Origin: Rhizophlyctis rosea
Lineage: Eukaryota; Chytridiomycota; Chytridiomycetes; Rhizophlyctidales; Rhizophlyctidaceae
Reading direction: 5' to 3'
Assembly: GCA_027596075.1 (NCBI GenBank)
Contig: JADGJC010000010.1
Location: forward strand, 206,668 to 270,667
Length of the DNA: 64,000 nt
The translations under genes and the position numbers were made by a program. Below the pieces are notes generated by a model, which searched no databases, was not told the origin of the DNA, and saw only the letters and a list, made by a program, of their open reading frames with translations. Below, in pieces: positions 34,598-46,700 of the stretch. The first letter of the stretch is position 1. Every line of letters starts with the position of its first letter.

Positions 34598-35959
34598 TGA
34601 AACGGGAAAAGAAGAGGGGGGGGGATAGGATTTATGTAATATGTTGAGGTTCCATCCTTTTGAATGGAGATTATGTATATAGTGGGTTTTGGAAAGACCT
34701 TATAAATATCACTACTATTGGTCGAGATCAATCATTTCTTATTCCCTTGACGGATCAATGTTCAAGATTATGGCCAATCAGTTTCAATGTTTTGTCCGGC
34801 AATATTCTCATCACGTTCGATCAATTTTCACGAACGCGCATTCCTCCATTTTCGACGTACCCGTGGGCCAGGTTTCTTCTCTCCGGGTTCACGTCTCCTT
34901 TGCGCTCTTTGTATTCAACAACAACATGCCTTGGTCCATCTCAACACGATTGAAGTTGATGGACACCACCCGCCGAAAAGATCATTTTCTTTTGAGGCGC
35001 ATTCCAAGGCTGAGACTGCGCATCGCTTTCGTTTCCCGTAGTACACCCATTTGCAGCGTCGCCGTTGGCTTCTGGGAGAGTGAAGATCTGACAGGAGGGG
35101 GATGATGGGTCCCATGTACAAGGTGAGGGCCAGGTTCACCTTGCATGTTGGCCCGTGGGCTTCCAGGGGCCTGCAAGCAGTGCGCTTAGGCTCAGGGGGG
35201 TTAAATGTTTCTGTAGCTGTAGCTGTAGCCAATGGGTGGGGAAGGATCACTGGTGTAAAGTGTCCTTTGTCCCTCACCGCGTTTTCTCAAACCTCAACTC
35301 CCCTCTCCCCCCCACCTCAATTCTCCTTATGGACAACATGCCACTCGACCGGGACGCCAAATCGAAACGCATTATCGAAGATGCTGACCACACCTACCTA
35401 CAACTCCAACCCTAATCTCATCATTTGAACGCAGTGCAATGTGTGTTTGGTCACTCAAAGAGCCGTGTGCATCGGCAGCACTTGCAAGAGATCAAGAGAA
35501 CCTCATCAGACACGTCAAACACGCAGTTGCATAAGTATCTGATATGGCCACTGGTTGTATTAGGTACGTGGATAGGAACTTTGGCCGTTCCGTACCAGTG
35601 CCATTAAGTGCCGGATGGGCTCGAGTTTTGAGCAGTTCACCAGTTCCTTTGTTTACTTACGTGAGCATTCCGTCCGAGAGTGGCAGACAAGGCCAGCCGG
35701 AACGCCACTGCCAATCTTCTGCGTTCCCAAAACCCTTTAGGCTTTTCACCTTCCTCCGGCACCATTTCAACACCGACACATCTTCTTGCTTGGTTTACAT
35801 GTATGGTCCAACCTCCGTGTGTCCGCCATTTTTCGTCTCGCCAAGCTTTCCGCAGTGCAAGTGCTAACCGCACATTGTGTGTTTGACTCCCTCAGGCTTG
35901 CTTGAAACGTGCACCAGATCACCAACTTCAACACCTGTCGCTTTTCGGCAACTAATCGA
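34598..35959. other. Intergenic, no supported gene
   Basis: This separates the GH26 and ankyrin-like genes. The frames are short and lack protein-like composition on both strands. A small CTGTAG triplet repeat lies near 35,211-35,230. The right end is the presumptive promoter of the gene starting at 35960. Confidence 0.4.
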
Positions 35960-37909
35960 ATGACCAATCTGAGGGGTACAAAGGGGAGGCCTTTGCCTTC
36001 CAGAGCCCAGCCGGCAAGGAAGGCAAAGGAAAAACTAAAGTTTGACATAGTCCAAATCGGTACGAAACGAAAGCAGCCCCCCAGAATTGATCACCCAAAC
36101 AAGCGCCTCAAACCCGGTCCTCCTATCTCCTCGTCCCTAACCCCTCTCCCACCATTAACCCTACCTTTTGAAATACTCGAACAAACCCTCCACCAAATCA
36201 ACGTCAAAACCCGTTTCCACCTCGGCGTCATCCTCTCCATTGTTTATAAATACCCCTACATTCGCGACGCCACAATCCCGCTCCTTAAACGTGCCTCAAT
36301 GGACGCCGCCTCACGAAAGGGGCAAATCGACCTTCTGGACTGGTGGAAATCTTACCTGCAACGTCGTCCAGCCAGAACCCCACTTACCCCAACACCACCT
36401 GTCAATATAACCTCTGATGATATCGAAGAGAGCAACGACGATGAGAGGGAGGAGAGTAGCAGTGACCACGGACACGGATGGGAATTGAAAGATGGGGCTG
36501 GTGTTGGACGGACGGACGCAGCTATGGACGGCGCCAGTCTTAACGGCCACGTCTCCGTCTTACAATGGTGGAAAGACAGCGGTTTAGAACTCAAATTTTC
36601 CCACGCGGCCATGGATGGAGCCAGTTCAGCAGGTCACGTCAAAGTACTAGAATGGTGGGTAGCAAACATCCCAAATGCACGACCTACCTGCGCTGCCATC
36701 GACGGAGCTGCCGAGAACGGGCACCTGGTCGTCTTGAAATGGTGGAGGGACGAATGCCCGGGCATCGGTGTCAGCATGTCTAACCTGGCTCTAGAAGGAG
36801 CCAGTGAAAACGGTCATCTCCACATATTGGAATGGTGGAGGGATAGTGGGTGGGGCGTGTTTGATGGTGTTGGTTCCATGCGTTATGCTACGGAAGATGG
36901 TCGATTGGACGTTCTGCATTGGTGGAAGGACCGGTCGGGCTTGACGTCAGAGCAATTGTTGTTTGGGGTTATGGGATCAGAGGGTGCGGTGGAGCTTCCT
37001 CCGAAGGATGGATATGACACCAAGTGGGATGAACCGCCTGATGGTGAAGCAGCGAAGGACGTTGTGTATAATGGGGAGTACGAAGGTCGGGCATACGGAC
37101 GGGAGTATGAGATACTTTCTGACATGCAGGAGGCCCTCTGTGAGGTTGCTAGAGTAGGGGCGTTGGAGGTGTTGAATTGGTGGAGGGATAGCAAGTTGTT
37201 AGCGCGTCGGTATTGGCCTATCGAGGCCTTCATCGCTGCAAGCGGAATGGGGGAGCTAGCCGTGCTCGATTGGTGGGTCGACAACGGGTTACAGATCCAT
37301 CGAAATGACATTCACCGATGTCTGGATGCTGCGAGTGACAATGGCCACATCCAAGTATTTGAATGGTGGAAACATCGAGGCGGGAAGGCATTCCGAGACT
37401 GGTGTTCACTGCATCACGCCGCGAAAAACTCCGGCGTCAATATCGACAACGCAAGCGGATCAGGACACCTCCACATCTTACAATACCTCCAAACCAACGC
37501 CATCCCCATCTCCTATTCCGAAGCTGCAATAGACACCGCCAGCGCCAACGGCCACATCGCAATCCTCAACTGGTGGACATACAGCGGTCTCAAACTGAAG
37601 TACCGCAACATGCTCTTCGACGCCAGCATCAATAACCGAATCGATGTCTTGAATTGGTGGGCTAAGCCGGGGGAACCAAGGTGGAATCGGAAGCAGATCA
37701 ATGAGGACATGGCGGGGATGGAGGCTATGCTTGAGTATGTTAGCAAGAGTGGGTTTGTAGAGGTGTTGGAGTGGTGGAGGAAGAAGAAGTTTAGGTTGAT
37801 TTGGAGTATGGTGATGTGTGGGGGGAACATGCCGTTGAGGACCAGACGGTGGTGGGTTGAGAATGGGTTTGTGCCTAGGGAGGCGGTTTGGTGGGAAGAT
37901 GAAGAATGA
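35960..37909 (+). CDS. Trp-Trp ankyrin-like repeat protein with F-box-like N-terminus
   Basis: Single exon of 649 residues. The ATG at 35960 is the first in frame. After a Lys/Arg-rich N-terminus, a helix around LTLPFEILEQTLHQI resembles an F-box or similar N-terminal helical module. The remainder (about 110-640) is an array of some 12-14 diverged ankyrin-like units of about 33 residues with the pattern A-x-D-x-A-S-x-x-G-H-x-x-V-L-x-W-W-x-x-S-G, so each second helix ends in a Trp pair. An acidic insert (EESNDDEREESSS) sits within the second unit, and some units are eroded. Such proteins usually act as interaction scaffolds, and with a true F-box this would be an SCF substrate receptor (inference). 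No other domain is present. Confidence 0.75.
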   Translation: MTNLRGTKGRPLPSRAQPARKAKEKLKFDIVQIGTKRKQPPRIDHPNKRLKPGPPISSSLTPLPPLTLPFEILEQTLHQINVKTRFHLGVILSIVYKYPYIRDATIPLLKRASMDAASRKGQIDLLDWWKSYLQRRPARTPLTPTPPVNITSDDIEESNDDEREESSSDHGHGWELKDGAGVGRTDAAMDGASLNGHVSVLQWWKDSGLELKFSHAAMDGASSAGHVKVLEWWVANIPNARPTCAAIDGAAENGHLVVLKWWRDECPGIGVSMSNLALEGASENGHLHILEWWRDSGWGVFDGVGSMRYATEDGRLDVLHWWKDRSGLTSEQLLFGVMGSEGAVELPPKDGYDTKWDEPPDGEAAKDVVYNGEYEGRAYGREYEILSDMQEALCEVARVGALEVLNWWRDSKLLARRYWPIEAFIAASGMGELAVLDWWVDNGLQIHRNDIHRCLDAASDNGHIQVFEWWKHRGGKAFRDWCSLHHAAKNSGVNIDNASGSGHLHILQYLQTNAIPISYSEAAIDTASANGHIAILNWWTYSGLKLKYRNMLFDASINNRIDVLNWWAKPGEPRWNRKQINEDMAGMEAMLEYVSKSGFVEVLEWWRKKKFRLIWSMVMCGGNMPLRTRRWWVENGFVPREAVWWEDEE

Positions 37910-38092
37910 TAAGGAAAATTGGTTTGGCGGAATGTGAGTGCATCTTGTTTTTCGGACCCGAACTCCAAAGGATCGGGTTCCCATAGGTTAGAGTAATTGA
38001 TAGGGGTACAATGTATGGCCGAGAATCATAACATGACATTGACTTATGAAAGAGTCATCTACATGGCTTGCATTGGCCCTCCGCCCAATAAA

Positions 38093-39704
38093 TCATCCAT
38101 GATAGGCAAACTTCAACCTCTTCAACCTCTCCACAGCCTCCGTACTCCCCTCCTTTGCCGCAGCCCCAAACCAATCCATAGCCTCCTTCCGACTCCTCTC
38201 AACCCACTCCCCCTCCTCATAAAACTTCCCCATCTCCACCATAGCACCCACATGCCCCTGCTCCGCCGCCTTCCTATACCACTTCACAGCTTCCTCTCCA
38301 TCCTCCTCCACCCCCACCCCCTCCTTATAACAATACCCCAAAGCAGCCTGCGCCTCCATATGTCCCTGTTCCGCAGCTTCCTGGAACCACTCTGCCGCTG
38401 TGGGTGTGTTATCTTCCGATTGGTAGTACAACCCGAGCTCAAATTGTGCGTCGGGGTTGGCGGAACGAGAGGCTTTGTCGAACCATTCGATCATTCGGTC
38501 TTCATCTTCTTCGACTCCGCGACCGTATTTGTAGGCTAGGCCGCTGTTGTATTGGGCGAGGGTGTGGCCTTGTTTGGCGGCGAGGGTGTACCAGTGGGTG
38601 GCGGTTTTGGCGTTGCGGCGGTGGTCGGTGCCTTGCGTTGGGTCGAAGGTTACTGCTAGTTGGTATTGGGCTTGCATGTCTCCTGCTTCAGCGGCTTTTT
38701 CAAGGTCTTCTAGAGGGTCTTTGGGAGGGGGTTCAGTGGTTGCGGTGGGTTCGGTGTGGCGTGCGACGGCTTCTTTGACCCGGTCAACGATGTTGGAAAA
38801 GGAGGCTGATGTAGCATCTATGTACTGCGACTGGGTATTGACAAAATTGCAAGTGTCATGTGATTGAACATCCGGAACCTTACCAAAAGATCACCTGCAA
38901 TGAATCCAATGGAAGATCTGGACCAGTCGCATTTCTCGGACCCTACGATGACCAAAACCATTGGTATTTGCAGTTTATGGACATACTTGAATTCCAGATT
39001 GCTGGGTGGGGAAAGTGGGATGGTGTCGTCAGAAGAGGGAAACTATGAGAGATTGACTGAATTTCCCTAAAAACTCACCAATTCTTGGACTTGATGTAGG
39101 CATCAGAGATGCATGCGACCACACATTTGGATGGGAGTATGCCAGTCACTAGTTCATCGTAGAGAGGGGTGGCATCATCAAGTCGATCTACATCCAGCCA
39201 AGTTGGGAAGCCGGCATCTGACAATTGACGGGCGAGTTGACGTGGATCACATGGCTGCAAAAACATGGAGCTCATTCACGATTTGTAGAAAAGATGCAAG
39301 TATGTGCCGGCCAACATATTCAAACAGCATACCCCGCATTCCAAAGCACCACCAGTTTGCTTCAACTCCGCAGCTTCACGCGAGTTCAACCAGCAATAAC
39401 TCATAAACACGGTCCATTTTCCTAGCTCTTTCTTTCCACGTTGTGCGGGTTTAGGGGCTGTCGCGGGAGATGACGGTGGAGGAGTAGCAGGCGGTGTCAT
39501 TTGGGAGCTGTCACCAGACTTCAAGGACTGCAGCATGTCAGTCCGTTGCTTGATGAATCCATAGTACTTTTGGAGCCGCCGTTCGAGCTTTTCCGACGTG
39601 GCTTCATCGTCGGTCTCGAGAATTTCCGCCTCAAGTTCCCGGGTTTTCAGGAGAAGGTTGTCTAGTTCGGCGGTTAGGGCCTCGATGGAGGTTGTGGAAG
39701 ACAT
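38093..39704 (-). CDS. TIR domain - Sel1-like repeat protein
   Basis: Four exons: 39704-39333, 39254-39079, 39001-38884 and 38824-38093, giving 465 residues. Residues 1-60 are a charged coiled coil, then a Pro/Thr linker. A TIR domain spans about 95-225: WTVFMSYCW (box 1), GFPTWLDVDRLDD (the BB-loop region), CVVACISDAYIKSKNCNLEF, IPMVLVIVG and SSIGFIAG. The Glu of CNLEF aligns with the catalytic Glu of NAD-consuming TIRs. About five Sel1-like repeats fill residues about 275-460 (WYRKAAEQGHVGAMVEMG type). The last acceptor is ambiguous by two codons (CCCAG or TCGCAG). TIR enzymes cleave NAD+ in bacterial, plant and animal immunity or cell death, and Sel1 repeats bind partners. Enzymatic activity here is inferred only. 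Confidence 0.82.
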
Positions 39705-40319
39705 TGCTGTCAAGCGAAGGCCCAAGATGGGTTGTTTCTGAAAGTGGTGAAACCCTGCAAGCAAACGGATCCGGCAAAGTGTTGGGCTGGCTGGTTTCCG
39801 CGGAATGGGTGGCATCGGGATCGGAGGTTCGGAGGTTGCGGCCACAACGACGGAGTTTTGTGAGATGTGATTCATGTGAAGGTCGACAACAATGTCCCTC
39901 CCTCTCCTTCAGCTGTGAATGGGAACCATGCGATTGAAGAAGGTTCACGCAGAGCGACGCAGACGATGTTTGACCACAAAAACAGACACTGAGCGTAGCT
40001 ACGGGGGATGTATGCAGCCAAAAGGGCAACCCACACTCTCGTCAGGGCATCTGTAGATGATGACCCGAGTTTGGGTTCTTCCACATCGAACGATATTGCA
40101 CTATGTGCGTACTTTTAAAGAAGCATGTGGAGCACTGCCGGCAGGTCCTTCTAACGGAGATCTTTAAGGCCTTACGTATTGGGCAGATCGATAGATGATC
40201 TGTCTCGGCCACGCCGCCACGGACCCTGGAAACGCGTCATCCATCCATCGGCGATCTTATCAAATCATGCCCGTGGCGCATGATCGACACAGACCTTCGG
40301 AAGTCACCTTCCCAAAAAA
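39705..40319. other. Intergenic between divergent genes
   Basis: This is the divergent upstream region of the TIR-Sel1 gene (minus) and a small doubtful gene (plus). No coding signal is seen. It contains the TATA box that starts the next feature. Confidence 0.35.
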
Positions 40320-40327
40320 TATAAAAG
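40320..40327 (+). promoter_or_regulatory. TATA box (TATAAAAG)
   Basis: A clear TATAAAAG is followed by a C/T-rich initiator-like tract (CCCCTCTG) about 25 nt downstream. It argues that a transcription unit starts near 40,355 even though the encoded product is unclear. Confidence 0.5.
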
Positions 40328-40482
40328 CAACCCAACCCCTACCTTTCCCCTCTGTTTTCCCACACCCGTCGACCACAACCCTCCGTATCAAGACCTTGGT
40401 GATTTCAAGACACCGGAACACAGTCGGCCGAGCAGCGTGGCCGAAGAGTCCGAGCTGCTTGGACTTTTTGTCCACTTCAGCG

Positions 40483-40840
40483 ATGCGTGGGCAAAGCAGT
40501 GAGACGCCGACCCGGTTTTCACCTTTTCAACACAGAGCACACACCTTTCAACCGCACAAACCTTGCCCCTCGCTTGTCTTGGCTGCAAGCCTTGCTGAGC
40601 ACCGTCTTTGGAACACCTCTGGAACATCTCAATCAGCTAAGTCCCTCATTCTCCTCTTTCCGATGGGGAGGGCAGGAAAGGCAAACACTGGGTGGCATGC
40701 AAGTGGAAATGAAGAGTGGTGGCCGGCTTCCGCATGAGTTTGGAGGGGGGACTGGTGCCGGAGGTGAAGGAGGTCAACATGATCCTTTTGGGAGACTGGC
40801 ACTGGGGTCAAAGGAAGTCAACATGATCCCCGAAGAGTGA
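40483..40840 (+). CDS. Small hypothetical gene, frame uncertain
   Basis: Two overlapping readings are possible behind the TATA box. An ATG at 40483 gives 84 residues (basic, Ser/His/Pro-rich, stop at 40737). A second frame with an ATG at 40697 gives 47 residues that are Gly/Glu-rich and hydrophilic, ending in VNMIPEE with stop at 40840. The second contains a short direct repeat (GTCAACATGATCC twice, 28 bp apart). An intron joining the two is plausible but no strong donor was found. No family is recognised. Confidence 0.3.
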
Positions 40841-41630
40841 TGGTTCTCCCACTGTTCGAGAAAAAGATGGTTTGCTCTTTCTTGAAGCACCTGTGGGGTC
40901 ACCAAAGCTTGCCTCTCCTGTCCTCAGTCATCCAAATTCATCTTTTTGAGGACTGATTCTGCTTTGTATTACAAATTGAACGGCGAGGTGGCATAGCGCC
41001 CGACGACAAGCGCGGCGGGAGGGGGTGGGTGGGTGAGTGGGGTTATTTAGATGTGGTGTGGAAATGGGACAAATTAGACAATTGTAATGGTTGGTGTATG
41101 TGGGTGGTTTGGTGAGACAATCTGCTATGTAATCGTCCATCACATGGATGTAAGAACTTGTTCTTGCTGGCACCAAAAGGCCAGCTGGCTCCGGTCCGTT
41201 GGGGAATCGCATCCATGTCGCAGACGCAAGGAGGGGTTCGAATCCCTCTCGGATTTCATACCATGTCGGATAATGCCAACGCCCATGCCCGCAACGGCCT
41301 CCAACATCGAGCTAACAAGGTAATGCGTTGCAACCTTCCGAGCTACCTTCTTGAGCTCCCTCAGCAGTGTCTTCGTTTTGCATAAAAATCGCGAGATTAC
41401 GACGGTCACAAACATTTGGAGTCTACGGACGCTTGCAAACGCACCTGGGGATTTGTTTCCTCCAAAGAAGGCCGTTAACACTTTGATTGTGCATTAGCCA
41501 ACAAAACTTGATATAAGTATTTGCGATCATCCCAACATCTGTCTGGTCTTCCATCCAAAAACATCAATTAGCTATATACAGACTATATACATACATACCA
41601 CTCAATACATATGGAGTTCATCACATGATA

Positions 41631-43704
41631 TCACACAGAAGACGCCTGCACCGCCTGCATCAACTCCTCCACCTCCCCACCCCCAACCGTAACCAAACAC
41701 CCCTCCAAACTCGCCCACCTCCTCAACCGCATCAAAACCTCAAACCCCTTCTCACACCCCTTCCCAACCCCCATCCCAATCAACCTAAAATTCTCCATAG
41801 CAGCAATCACAATCGTCCTCCTCCTCGCTCTCGTCAACGCCACATTCAACAACCGGTAATCAAACAGCAACTCTTCCTCCTCTTTGATCTTTTCGGCGTC
41901 GGGCTCGCCGAGGAGGACGATGGCGAGATCGGATTCTTTGCCTTGGGCGTGGTGGATTGTCATGGCGCGTTCTGGGAGGGTTGGAGCGCGGGAGAGGTAT
42001 TGTTCGTGGAAGGTGTCGTAGGCGATGCGTTTGCGGTGGAAGGGAGTCATGATGAGGGAGGTGGGTTGTGAAGTTGTTGAGGGGTGGAGCATGTAGAGGA
42101 GGGCAATGGCGAGTTCTTGATTCTGCTTCTAGGAAGTCGTCGCTGCGGATTCTGGAGTATGATGTTAGAGACAAAAGAAGGGTAAGGATGTGAAACCATG
42201 GTAACCTACCCATCTAAGCAGATCATGACCAGAGAACTTTCCGGTCGAAGTAATATGCGCAGCAAGTTTGCAAGTGGCGGATTCGGCTTTACATGCGTAA
42301 TGATCTTGCTGATGGATTCCAACGTAGCTTCAGAGCTGTGTGCTGTCTGATTCCCAACTTCGTGATTGGCGGGATGATATCCGGGGTATCCCACAGCGCG
42401 GTTGGTAAATTCACATATCCTCTGTCATAAAGACGTAAGCCTTTCATTGCAACACCCAAATCACAAATACAGAATAATACCAGCAAACCCACCTTATTCA
42501 ACCTCCAAGTCAAACTAAGTGTCGTAAGCGGAACTTCCGCCCTCCCATCAATCCCATTATTCGCCGTCAAATAATTAAACAAACTCATCTGCAGCTCAAC
42601 CCTCTCCCCACCCTCCACCTTGATAACATTCCCCAACTGATGATCATCCCCAAACAAAATAACCTCCCCATTCTTCCTCTGACTCCTCAAAAACGACAAC
42701 GCAATACTCGTCTCAATCATCGGCATGAGGCTTGCTTCCCCAACACACACCATCGTCGCTCTCCCCTTAATCGCTTTTGTTATTTTGCGAAGTTGCCAAA
42801 CGGTTCCGCAGAGAATCAGTCGGCGTTGTCGTTCTAAAAGATGGGTAATATTTTTCTGAGTTTGGGTGCGGGTGTTGCTGCTAACATCTAGGTAGTGGTG
42901 TGCGGGGCCGGAGCCGGGTGCATCTGAGAGTCGGACGACGATGCGGGGGACGTGTGTGCCGGTTCCCATGTGACCGATTAGCTTCTCTACCATGGTGTCG
43001 ATTGCTGAATGCGTTGCGGCAGTCACTAGTATCAGCTGCGTTCCTTTCTCAGTGCCCCGTCCACCAGCCGCGATGGAGGAATTCGATACCCTGGTTTTAC
43101 GCTGATGCCACATGCGCGCCAGGATGAGTGCAGCTGCGAAGAAGGACTTGCCCGTCCCAGGAGGTCCACGCAGAAGGACTACTGGATGTTCCCTCATCGC
43201 TTCAATCGCCATGCGGTAGGTGTCGTGACTGAAATCTTCCTTCTTTCGCCATACCCACATTTTGCCGTCTGATGTGAGCGTCCACGCTTGGCGTAAAGCG
43301 TCATTTCGTGACCGACCGGCAGCGTCCACATTGCATATGATTTCCTTTCCGCGGTACAGGTCCAGGAACAGGGAGGATCGCTCATTTCGCGCCAACTCTT
43401 TCAGATGTTCCTCACAACGTGGTAAAGTCGGATCACTGCTCCTCAAAAACGCTATGTACTCCTTTGCCTCGGCGCCCAGATCCACCGCACATTTGAAATC
43501 CGCCGCATACGACATCCGACCATTCGCGTCCGTCAACGTCTTAAACGTCACGATCCGGACCCAGAACGGTTCCCTGCTCTTCGATTGCGCTCGTTTGGCG
43601 TTGAAGTCTTCAGGCTTGACGTAACTCCCTCCACCACCAACTTCAGGTCCCATCGACCGGAACCATTCCGCAAATTTCGGAAGATCAACCGGCCGGAACA
43701 AGTA
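41631..43704 (-). pseudogene. DNA2/NAM7-like SF1 helicase part of nuclease-helicase locus
   Basis: Directly downstream of an in-frame TAA (43707-43705), the same frame continues as an SF1B helicase: 43704-42493, 42421-42210, then 42151-41631. Visible motifs are Walker A GPPGTGKS (I), VTAATHSAIDTMVEKL (Ia), a mutated Walker B VCVGEAS (II; the usual Asp is Gly), FGDDHQL (III), SLTWRLNK/RICEFTNR (IV region), TIHHAQGKESDLAIVLL (V) and LNVALTRARRRTIVIA (VI). Near 42120-42128 the reading frame must shift by one or two bases to continue from DDFLEAE into NQELAIALLYML, and no intron fits there. With the upstream stop, the shift and the lost Walker B Asp, this looks inactivated. If translated alone, the first ATG is at 43653. 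Confidence 0.6.
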
Positions 43705-46700
43705 TTACTGCTTAAACGTCGATTTCCACATCATCATCTCGGAGACAAGGTCGCTGCTGATGTTGCAGGGGTATTCTGAGTGTTGTTCAGCCTGTTGCGT
43801 TGTGGGAGGGACGAGGCGGATGGTGCCAATGGGTGGCTTTTGGAGGAGGTCGTCAAGATTCTGAAGTGATTCTTCGTGCGTTAGAATGACGTCGCAGCGG
43901 CGCAGGTAGTATAATACGGATAGTATCCGGTTCGTCAAGTGGTTCGGAGGTTTGAAATCGAAAGGTGTAAGAGTGCGTCTAAACGTAGCTGTCGACTGTT
44001 CTAACGTTCCGAACTCTCTAATGGTATCAATCGCGCGGAACACAACATCAACTTCTTTTGTTATCAGCTCCTCCGGCGTCTTCTTATCCTGTGCCTTCCC
44101 TCCCGGACCTTCTTCAACTCCGTGTGTAGATGCTTCTCTAACTCCCCACCACTACCCGTACCAGAAACACCCTGCCCCCCATCACTCGTCAAAATCTCCA
44201 CCACATCCCGCATCGTATCCGCTCTCCTCGGCAACCCAACAATATGCGACAACTCCGTCAGAAGTACCACATACGACCGGTTCTCGCTTAACGGGTCACC
44301 GGGATTATCCGTTTGGACGGAAAACTGCGTGCCCATGATAACGGTGCGGACAATGGCGGATAACTTTGCGTATCTCCGCCCGTCCCTTTCGGAAGCCGAA
44401 ACCAGGCTTTCCATCAGGTGGTCACGGAATAGTTCGAATTCGTGGTTTTGGCCGAAGTAGATTTGGAGGGAGAGTTTTGATTGTTTTGCGCGTTCCATTT
44501 TGTCGTAGAGGGTTAGGAAGAGGTCGTCGAGGGTTTTGGGGAAGTAGGATATGTCCATCGAGTCTGTCCCTGTGTTGTTGAAATTGAAGGCACCGATAGT
44601 CAAACCTCACCCATGAAAGGATCTCAAATACTTCGACGGATAAAAACTCACATTGCATAGTCCCACGCGTTGCAATAGCAGCAAAGGTCAAGCATTTGTA
44701 AATCCGGTCCGTTTGCAGGCAGATGACGACTTTGACATTCTCATTCGCGGGCATGATCTTGGTGCGACGGTCTAAGAACCGAGCTTTCTTCTCCAGCACA
44801 GCCCTCGCCTACAAGCGATCAGATAAGTCAAAGCGCAAAAACAAGAAACCGGTAATTTGCAACCACTTACCCGATGAATAAGCTGCTGCGAGACCTTTGG
44901 CGCATCCAACGATAACCCCGCCAAACTCTCAATATCCCCAACACCCGCCTCACACAACTCCTTCACCGCACCCTTACTAATCCCCGGAATCAACGAAAGA
45001 TGTCCACCCCCCTCCTTCGCCGTCCCCTCACAAACACCATAGTAGTCACACCCCCGGCATACAGGTTGCAAATGATACTGGTTGAACCCTTCTGGGCTGA
45101 AAACCCTCGGCAGCTCTTCTTGCAAAAAGCGCCGCACGGACCATGCAACCGGTGGTAAGTTGAAACCTCGCTGAATGCCGATGCCGCATCGTCCCGGCAT
45201 GGATGAGGAACTGAAAATAGGGTTCCAGATGTAACCCCTACGAGACATATGTAACGTCTCTTCTTCCGTCAGCGTTCGTCCAGCGGCATGTTCTTCCAAC
45301 ATCGCCGTCATAACCAGGTAGTATATCGCAATCTGGATCTTCTGATACTCCTCCACGTGTTCCGTATATTTAGCATCAAGTACCTGTATGGCTCGTTTCC
45401 CATCCGGCGTCTCGACCATGCGGAGAAAATCGATTTCCATCTCGTTGAGGCCGGGACGGGATGGCATGTCCGGGGTGTAAGAGAAGAGGCGTTGGTTGAT
45501 CGAGATAGGGATTATGATGTATAGACCATGGACGTACATTCCCGTCGGTACCGTGGAGAGGTACTGATACAACTCCAACGACGAAGTGACGGGTTTTATT
45601 TTAGTGTGAGGACACTCGGAAAGCCAATGATGCTCTTTCAGATATGTGGCGATTTGGGCTTCCCATTCATCTCCGGCGTCTAAACGAGTTTTCACAAGCC
45701 ATGCAAATCCACTAGTTTCCTTATCCTTCTTTTTCTTGCCCTTGCCACCGACTTCTTCTCCAGTTGGCAATCGACGTTTGTTTGCATCTAGATGCAACTT
45801 GCGCTCGCAGGTGAACATGGCGTAGTAGGCTATCTTTGTTGGCGGGAGTTTGTGCGTGGGTTCGAGAGACGTGGCATCTATATCCGTGTCTTGGGAGGAC
45901 TGCGTAGGCTGAGACAATTGCGTCAGGATAGGATACGTGGACGGGCCCCACGGTACTGACGGCTCATTCGCCAGAAGTACTGGCGGCTGTAAAGACGGCT
46001 CAGCATGCACAGAAGGTTCCACCCCATTCACCGCACCAGCAGGCCCCGCATCAACATCAACATCAACCCCCTCATCCAACACCGTCGACTCCTCCACCGC
46101 CTTACAAGGACAAACTAACTTCGCTTCTCTATACAACCCTTCACCAATCAAATCCCCAATCATCTCCTCCATATCCTCCACACACCTGAACCTTGACCCA
46201 TAAAACACCAAATGAACCGCACTCTTCGCTCTCGTCGCCGCAACATACATAATCCTCCTATTCTCATCGTTCCAGAACTCCAGTTCCCCATCGCCTCCCC
46301 TCTTCCACCCACGTCTCCGCACCTCAAAAAGAACAAACACAACATCACGTTCCAGCCCTTTGGATTTGTGAATCGTGGTCAAAAGCGGTAGGGGTGTCGC
46401 TTGGAACGTCGGAATGGGACATAAAACAGACCTCAACGCCTCACATCCATCATTCGTCCTAACAAGGAACGCCGTCCTACCAGGCGAAATACCCTCCCCA
46501 CCCCGCTCCCACAGAAACTCCGCAGCAACCCTAACATGCCCCACCGCATCCGCCTGATTCGCAAACATACACACCGACAACGCCGGCCACACTTTCGTCC
46601 CCCCATCATCACAACGATACTGAACCCCCCTAACACCCCTATTAGCACTCCGTTGCTCCTCCAAAAACGCATTCGGCTGCTCCGGGATTTGGTTCGCAAT

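Noticed and set aside
41205..41256. tRNA-like T-arm (GAGGGGTTCGAATCCCTC) followed by TCGGATT
   Set aside because: The stem pairs only if the loop has eight bases, no 5' acceptor strand complementary to TCGGATT lies at tRNA distance, and no anticodon arm folds. At most a tRNA fossil.
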